16,850 bases of DNA from DATFXF01 sp035258565 (lineage in GTDB: Bacteria > Acidobacteriota > Terriglobia > Acidiferrales > UBA7541). Below are positions 14,364 through 16,850 of this stretch, piece by piece. The first letter of the stretch is position 1, and each line of letters begins with the position of its first letter. The notes beneath the pieces are model-generated. The model was given only the letters and a program-made list of their open reading frames with translations, was not told the origin of the DNA and did not search any database. Location of the stretch: the NCBI GenBank assembly GCA_035258565.1, contig DATFXF010000100.1:1-16850 (forward strand). The letters are read 5' to 3'. Made by a program: the position numbers and the translations under genes.

Positions 14364-15953
14364 CTATTTTGGCTTCTTCCCTTTCTGCTTCCCCCAACCG
14401 CCTCCGCCTGGGGTCTCGATGCGCACGACCGCGCCTCCTGGAGCATCGAAACTACATTTTGACCGCAGGGGGTGCTTCTTCCCCTTCAAGACCAGCAGGT
14501 TCTTGCCCTTGGCCCCGGGCCCTCCACCCGCCAGACCATAGGGCGCCAACTCTCGCCGGTCGCTCAGCAGGCCTACCCGGGCTCTTGTAAGGAGTTCGAT
14601 TTCACGAATAATGCCGTCGCCGCCGCGATATTTCCCCCGGCCTCCTGAGCCTCGCCGGAGGACATACCGACGGACGCGGACCGGGTAACTGTGCTCGAGC
14701 GCCTCGATAGGGGTATTAAGCGAGTTGGTCATATGCGTATGGATACCGCTCAGGCCGGGCTTGCCGGGCCGAGCTCCCATGCCGCCCGCGATGGTCTCGT
14801 AGTAGGCGAAGGGTGCACCACTCTGTCTTGGGTCGGCCCCACCGAGGGTGAGGTTGTTCATGGTGCCTTGGCTCGCTGCAGGGATTCGCAGGGGGATGGC
14901 ACGGGCGAGCGCCCGCAAGAGCGTGTCCACAATTCGCTGTGACGTTTCGACGTTGCCCCCGGCCACGGCCGCCGGAGGTCGGGCGTTGACGATTGTACCC
15001 TGGGGTGCGATGACGCGGATCGGCCGCATCAGTCCCGAGGTCGCCGGCACCTGCTCGTCGAGCAAGCAGCGAAAAACGTAGAATACTGCCGAGTAAGCTA
15101 TCGCCCGGACGGCATTCACGCTTCCAGCGCACTGGGGCGCCGAGCCAGAGAAATCCACCTCGACCCGTGCGTCTCGCACGCGGATCGCGACCTCGATGCG
15201 CAGCGGTTTGCTGTCGATGCCATCGTCATCGAGAAAATCCTTCGCCCGATAGAGGCCCTTGGGAATGCGGCGCAGCACCTGGCGCATCATCCTCGCGGAA
15301 TAGTCAAGCAGGTGCCGGCGGTAAACCGCGACTTCACCGGGGCCATACTTGGCGACGATCTCGCCGAGTCGTCGCTCGCCGATGCGGCATGCGGCCATCT
15401 GTGCTGTCAGGTCGCCCTCCCGCTCTTGGGCCGTGCGCACGTTGCCGAGAACGAGCGCCAGGACGTCTCGCGCCACTCGGCCGCGCTCCATGATCTTCAC
15501 GGGGGGAATACGAATGCCCTCCTCGAAGACTTCGCGCGCCAGTCCCATGGAGCCCGGCTGTGCTCCCCCCACATCGGCGTGATGCGCGCGGTTCGCGACG
15601 TAGAACATAGGTGCTCGCTGGTTGCGGAAATAGACAGGCATGACCATGGTCAAATCCGGCAGGTGTGTCCCACCGGCATAGGGGTCGTTGAGCAGGGCTA
15701 CGTCGCCCCGCTCGAGCCGCAGCCCGGCGACCGCCGCCGCCACGGACATGGGCATGGAACCCAAATGCACGGGCATGTGGTCGCCCATGGCCAAAACCTC
15801 GCCCTCGGTGTCAAAGACCGCGCAGGAATAGTCGCGTCGCTCCTTGATATTCGGCGAGAAGGCTGCGCGGCGCAGCGCTGCCCCCATTTCCTCCGCCACG
15901 GAGTGGAAGAGGCTCTTGAAAATCTCAAGACGGGTTGGATCGAAGCGGTTCAG
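14364..15953 (-). CDS. hyuB: Hydantoinase B / 5-oxoprolinase beta-type subunit, likely CTG start
   Basis: Subunit of an ATP-dependent hydantoinase/oxoprolinase-type enzyme, paired with HyuA; the substrate (N-methylhydantoin, oxoproline, or an acetophenone-like compound) cannot be told. Family motifs are A-E-E-M-G-A-A-L-R-R-A-A-F-S-P-N-I-K-E-R-R-D-Y-S-C-A (20-45), H-M-P-V-H-L-G-S-M-P, and N-D-P-Y-A-G-G-T-H-L-P-D. The Gly-rich ending T-P-G-G-G-G-W-G is typical. With CTG at 15953 it is 529 residues. The first ordinary start, GTG 15899, would remove 18 residues (N-R-F-D-P-T-R-L-E-I-F-K...) that look like the conserved N-terminus of the family. The CTG overlaps the hyuA stop as CTGA and has GGAGG 7 nt upstream. 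A C-terminal Lys-rich tail follows the Gly motif. Confidence 0.9.
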   Translation of the reverse strand: MNRFDPTRLEIFKSLFHSVAEEMGAALRRAAFSPNIKERRDYSCAVFDTEGEVLAMGDHMPVHLGSMPMSVAAAVAGLRLERGDVALLNDPYAGGTHLPDLTMVMPVYFRNQRAPMFYVANRAHHADVGGAQPGSMGLAREVFEEGIRIPPVKIMERGRVARDVLALVLGNVRTAQEREGDLTAQMAACRIGERRLGEIVAKYGPGEVAVYRRHLLDYSARMMRQVLRRIPKGLYRAKDFLDDDGIDSKPLRIEVAIRVRDARVEVDFSGSAPQCAGSVNAVRAIAYSAVFYVFRCLLDEQVPATSGLMRPIRVIAPQGTIVNARPPAAVAGGNVETSQRIVDTLLRALARAIPLRIPAASQGTMNNLTLGGADPRQSGAPFAYYETIAGGMGARPGKPGLSGIHTHMTNSLNTPIEALEHSYPVRVRRYVLRRGSGGRGKYRGGDGIIREIELLTRARVGLLSDRRELAPYGLAGGGPGAKGKNLLVLKGKKHPLRSKCSFDAPGGAVVRIETPGGGGWGKQKGKKPK

Positions 15954-16850
15954 CGCATGGCCTCCAGAATCAGATTGCCGTAGAGGTCCACGCGGGCGCC
16001 CCAGCCAGGCGGAACGACGGTCGTCGCACTGTATTCACTCACAATGGCGGGGCCGGCGAAGCGTTCCCCTGCGTGCAGGTTCGCGCGGTTGTACACCGGC
16101 GTCTCGAGGGCACGGCCTTGGAAGAGCGCGCGCCGCAGCCCCGTCGCGGAGGCTTTTCGATTGGACCCGGCCCCGCGCTCGCGCCGGAGCGTGGGCTTGG
16201 GCGTTCGACCAACCAACCGGACGCGGATGTTAACCACTTCGATCGGCCGCGAGGGATCCGCGTAGCCGTAGCGGCGCTCATGCGCGTTGTGAAACGCAGC
16301 AGCAAAATCCCTGGCCTCCGGGACGGTGAGCTCATAGGCTTGCCCGACGTAGCGCAGGTCAAGCCAGCGCTCGGTGCGCACCTGCCTCGCCGAGAACCCC
16401 TCCAACTGCATCTGTCGCATACCGTGGCGCTCGACTCGGGAGAATGCGGCTTCGAGCACAAGGCGTGTTTCCCGCGTGGAGGACAACCGGACGCGGACGG
16501 TCTCGGAAAGATCCTTGGCCACGTCGGCGCGCAGGATGCCGAGCGCGGAGAGGCCTCCGGGGAAGCGCGGCACGAGCACGCGCGGCATATCGAGCGCGGA
16601 GGCAAGCTCGCAGGCATGCAGGCCCCCCGCGCCGCCAAAGGCCACCAAGGTGTAGTCGCCCGGGTCGTGGCCCCGCTCGACGGAAATCACCCGCACGGCC
16701 TTCTCCATAACAGCGTTGGCCACGTCGAGGATGCCTTGGGCAAATGCCTCGACGGACCGTACCGGGCCGCGCGCCCGGTCCATCCACTTGCGCGTGCGGC
16801 GCTCGTCGAGTACGAATTCACCGCCGAGAAAACCCTCCCGAGCGATGCGC
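15950..16850 (-). CDS. hyuA: Hydantoinase A / 5-oxoprolinase alpha-type subunit, C-terminal part (partial)
   Basis: About 299 residues of the C-terminal part are in the window; the frame stays open to the right edge (R-E-G-F-L-G-G-E-F near the edge is family-typical). The ASKHA-fold motif A-F-G-G-A-G-G-L-H-A-C-E-L-A is clear, as is L-R-Y-V-G-Q-A-Y-E-L. The end has the G-P-A-I-V-S-E-Y-S-A-T-T-V-V-P-P-G-W segment and stops at I-L-E-A-M-R. It is the upstream gene of hyuB, coupled through CTGA. HyuA binds ATP; the operon therefore encodes both subunits of a cyclic-amide or related hydrolase/carboxylase. The internal ATG at 16783 is not its start. Confidence 0.93.
   Translation of the reverse strand, partial: RIAREGFLGGEFVLDERRTRKWMDRARGPVRSVEAFAQGILDVANAVMEKAVRVISVERGHDPGDYTLVAFGGAGGLHACELASALDMPRVLVPRFPGGLSALGILRADVAKDLSETVRVRLSSTRETRLVLEAAFSRVERHGMRQMQLEGFSARQVRTERWLDLRYVGQAYELTVPEARDFAAAFHNAHERRYGYADPSRPIEVVNIRVRLVGRTPKPTLRRERGAGSNRKASATGLRRALFQGRALETPVYNRANLHAGERFAGPAIVSEYSATTVVPPGWGARVDLYGNLILEAMR
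15961..15965 (-). promoter_or_regulatory. Shine-Dalgarno supporting the CTG start of hyuB
   Basis: GGAGG on the - strand lies within the last codons of hyuA, with 7 nt to CTG at 15953. The GTG at 15899 has no comparable site at proper distance. This is the main evidence for the CTG start. Confidence 0.55.

Noticed and set aside
1..16850. CRISPR array, tRNA/rRNA gene, integrase, transposase or toxin-antitoxin module
   Set aside because: No regularly spaced repeats, no cloverleaf or rRNA signature, and no recognisable mobile-element protein; the nucleotidyltransferase-like gene has no HEPN or antitoxin-like neighbour.

Overview
The window is high-GC, densely packed bacterial chromosome. It reads as core housekeeping sequence with no phage, integrase, transposase, CRISPR, rRNA or tRNA. 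The gene set suggests a Gram-negative member of the Acidobacteriota. Evidence for this: the LemA / nucleotidyltransferase-like / TPM operon, a CarD regulator, the PhoH-YbeY-CorC-Era set, an Asd-like protein beside LptE, an LptE lipoprotein (so an outer membrane with LPS), and a type II Psd coupled to PssA. The phylum is inferred from memory of gene content, not from a search.

Layout, left to right. (1) 1-370: C-terminal end of a sigma-54 (NtrC-type) activator on +, meeting era (-) tail to tail. (2) 384-5025: ribosome and RNA maturation block on the - strand, phoH > ybeY > corC-like > era. A VIT/CCC1-type metal transporter on + sits between corC and era. A plausible sigma-70 promoter lies before phoH. 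(3) 5169-7413: - strand operon TPM-domain protein > nucleotidyltransferase-like protein > LemA. (4) 7491-7814: rpsT on + with its own promoter. (5) 7834-11936: - strand operon psd > pssA > asd-like > lptE > holA, with junctions ranging from short overlaps to a 3-bp gap. It joins phosphatidylethanolamine synthesis, LPS export and the replication clamp loader. The Asd-like protein lacks the catalytic Cys and His, and a ~97-bp imperfect palindromic repeat lies inside the 5' end of lptE. (6) 12055-13582: - strand ydcH-like gene with its own promoter, and the tsaB > rimI pair. (7) 13583-13764: divergent regulatory gap between tsaB and carD with several dyads. (8) 13765-14289: carD on +. (9) 14364-16850: - strand hyuA (partial) > hyuB. 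hyuB appears to start at a CTG that overlaps the hyuA stop as CTGA, 7 nt after a GGAGG.

Nothing here is a clear new defence or mobile system. The points most worth a second look are the palindromic repeat that encodes the LptE signal peptide, the CTG start of hyuB, the degenerate Asd in an envelope operon, and the nucleotidyltransferase-like protein with an altered metal motif between LemA and its TPM partner. All coding starts are my own choices from start codons, Shine-Dalgarno matches and family lengths.
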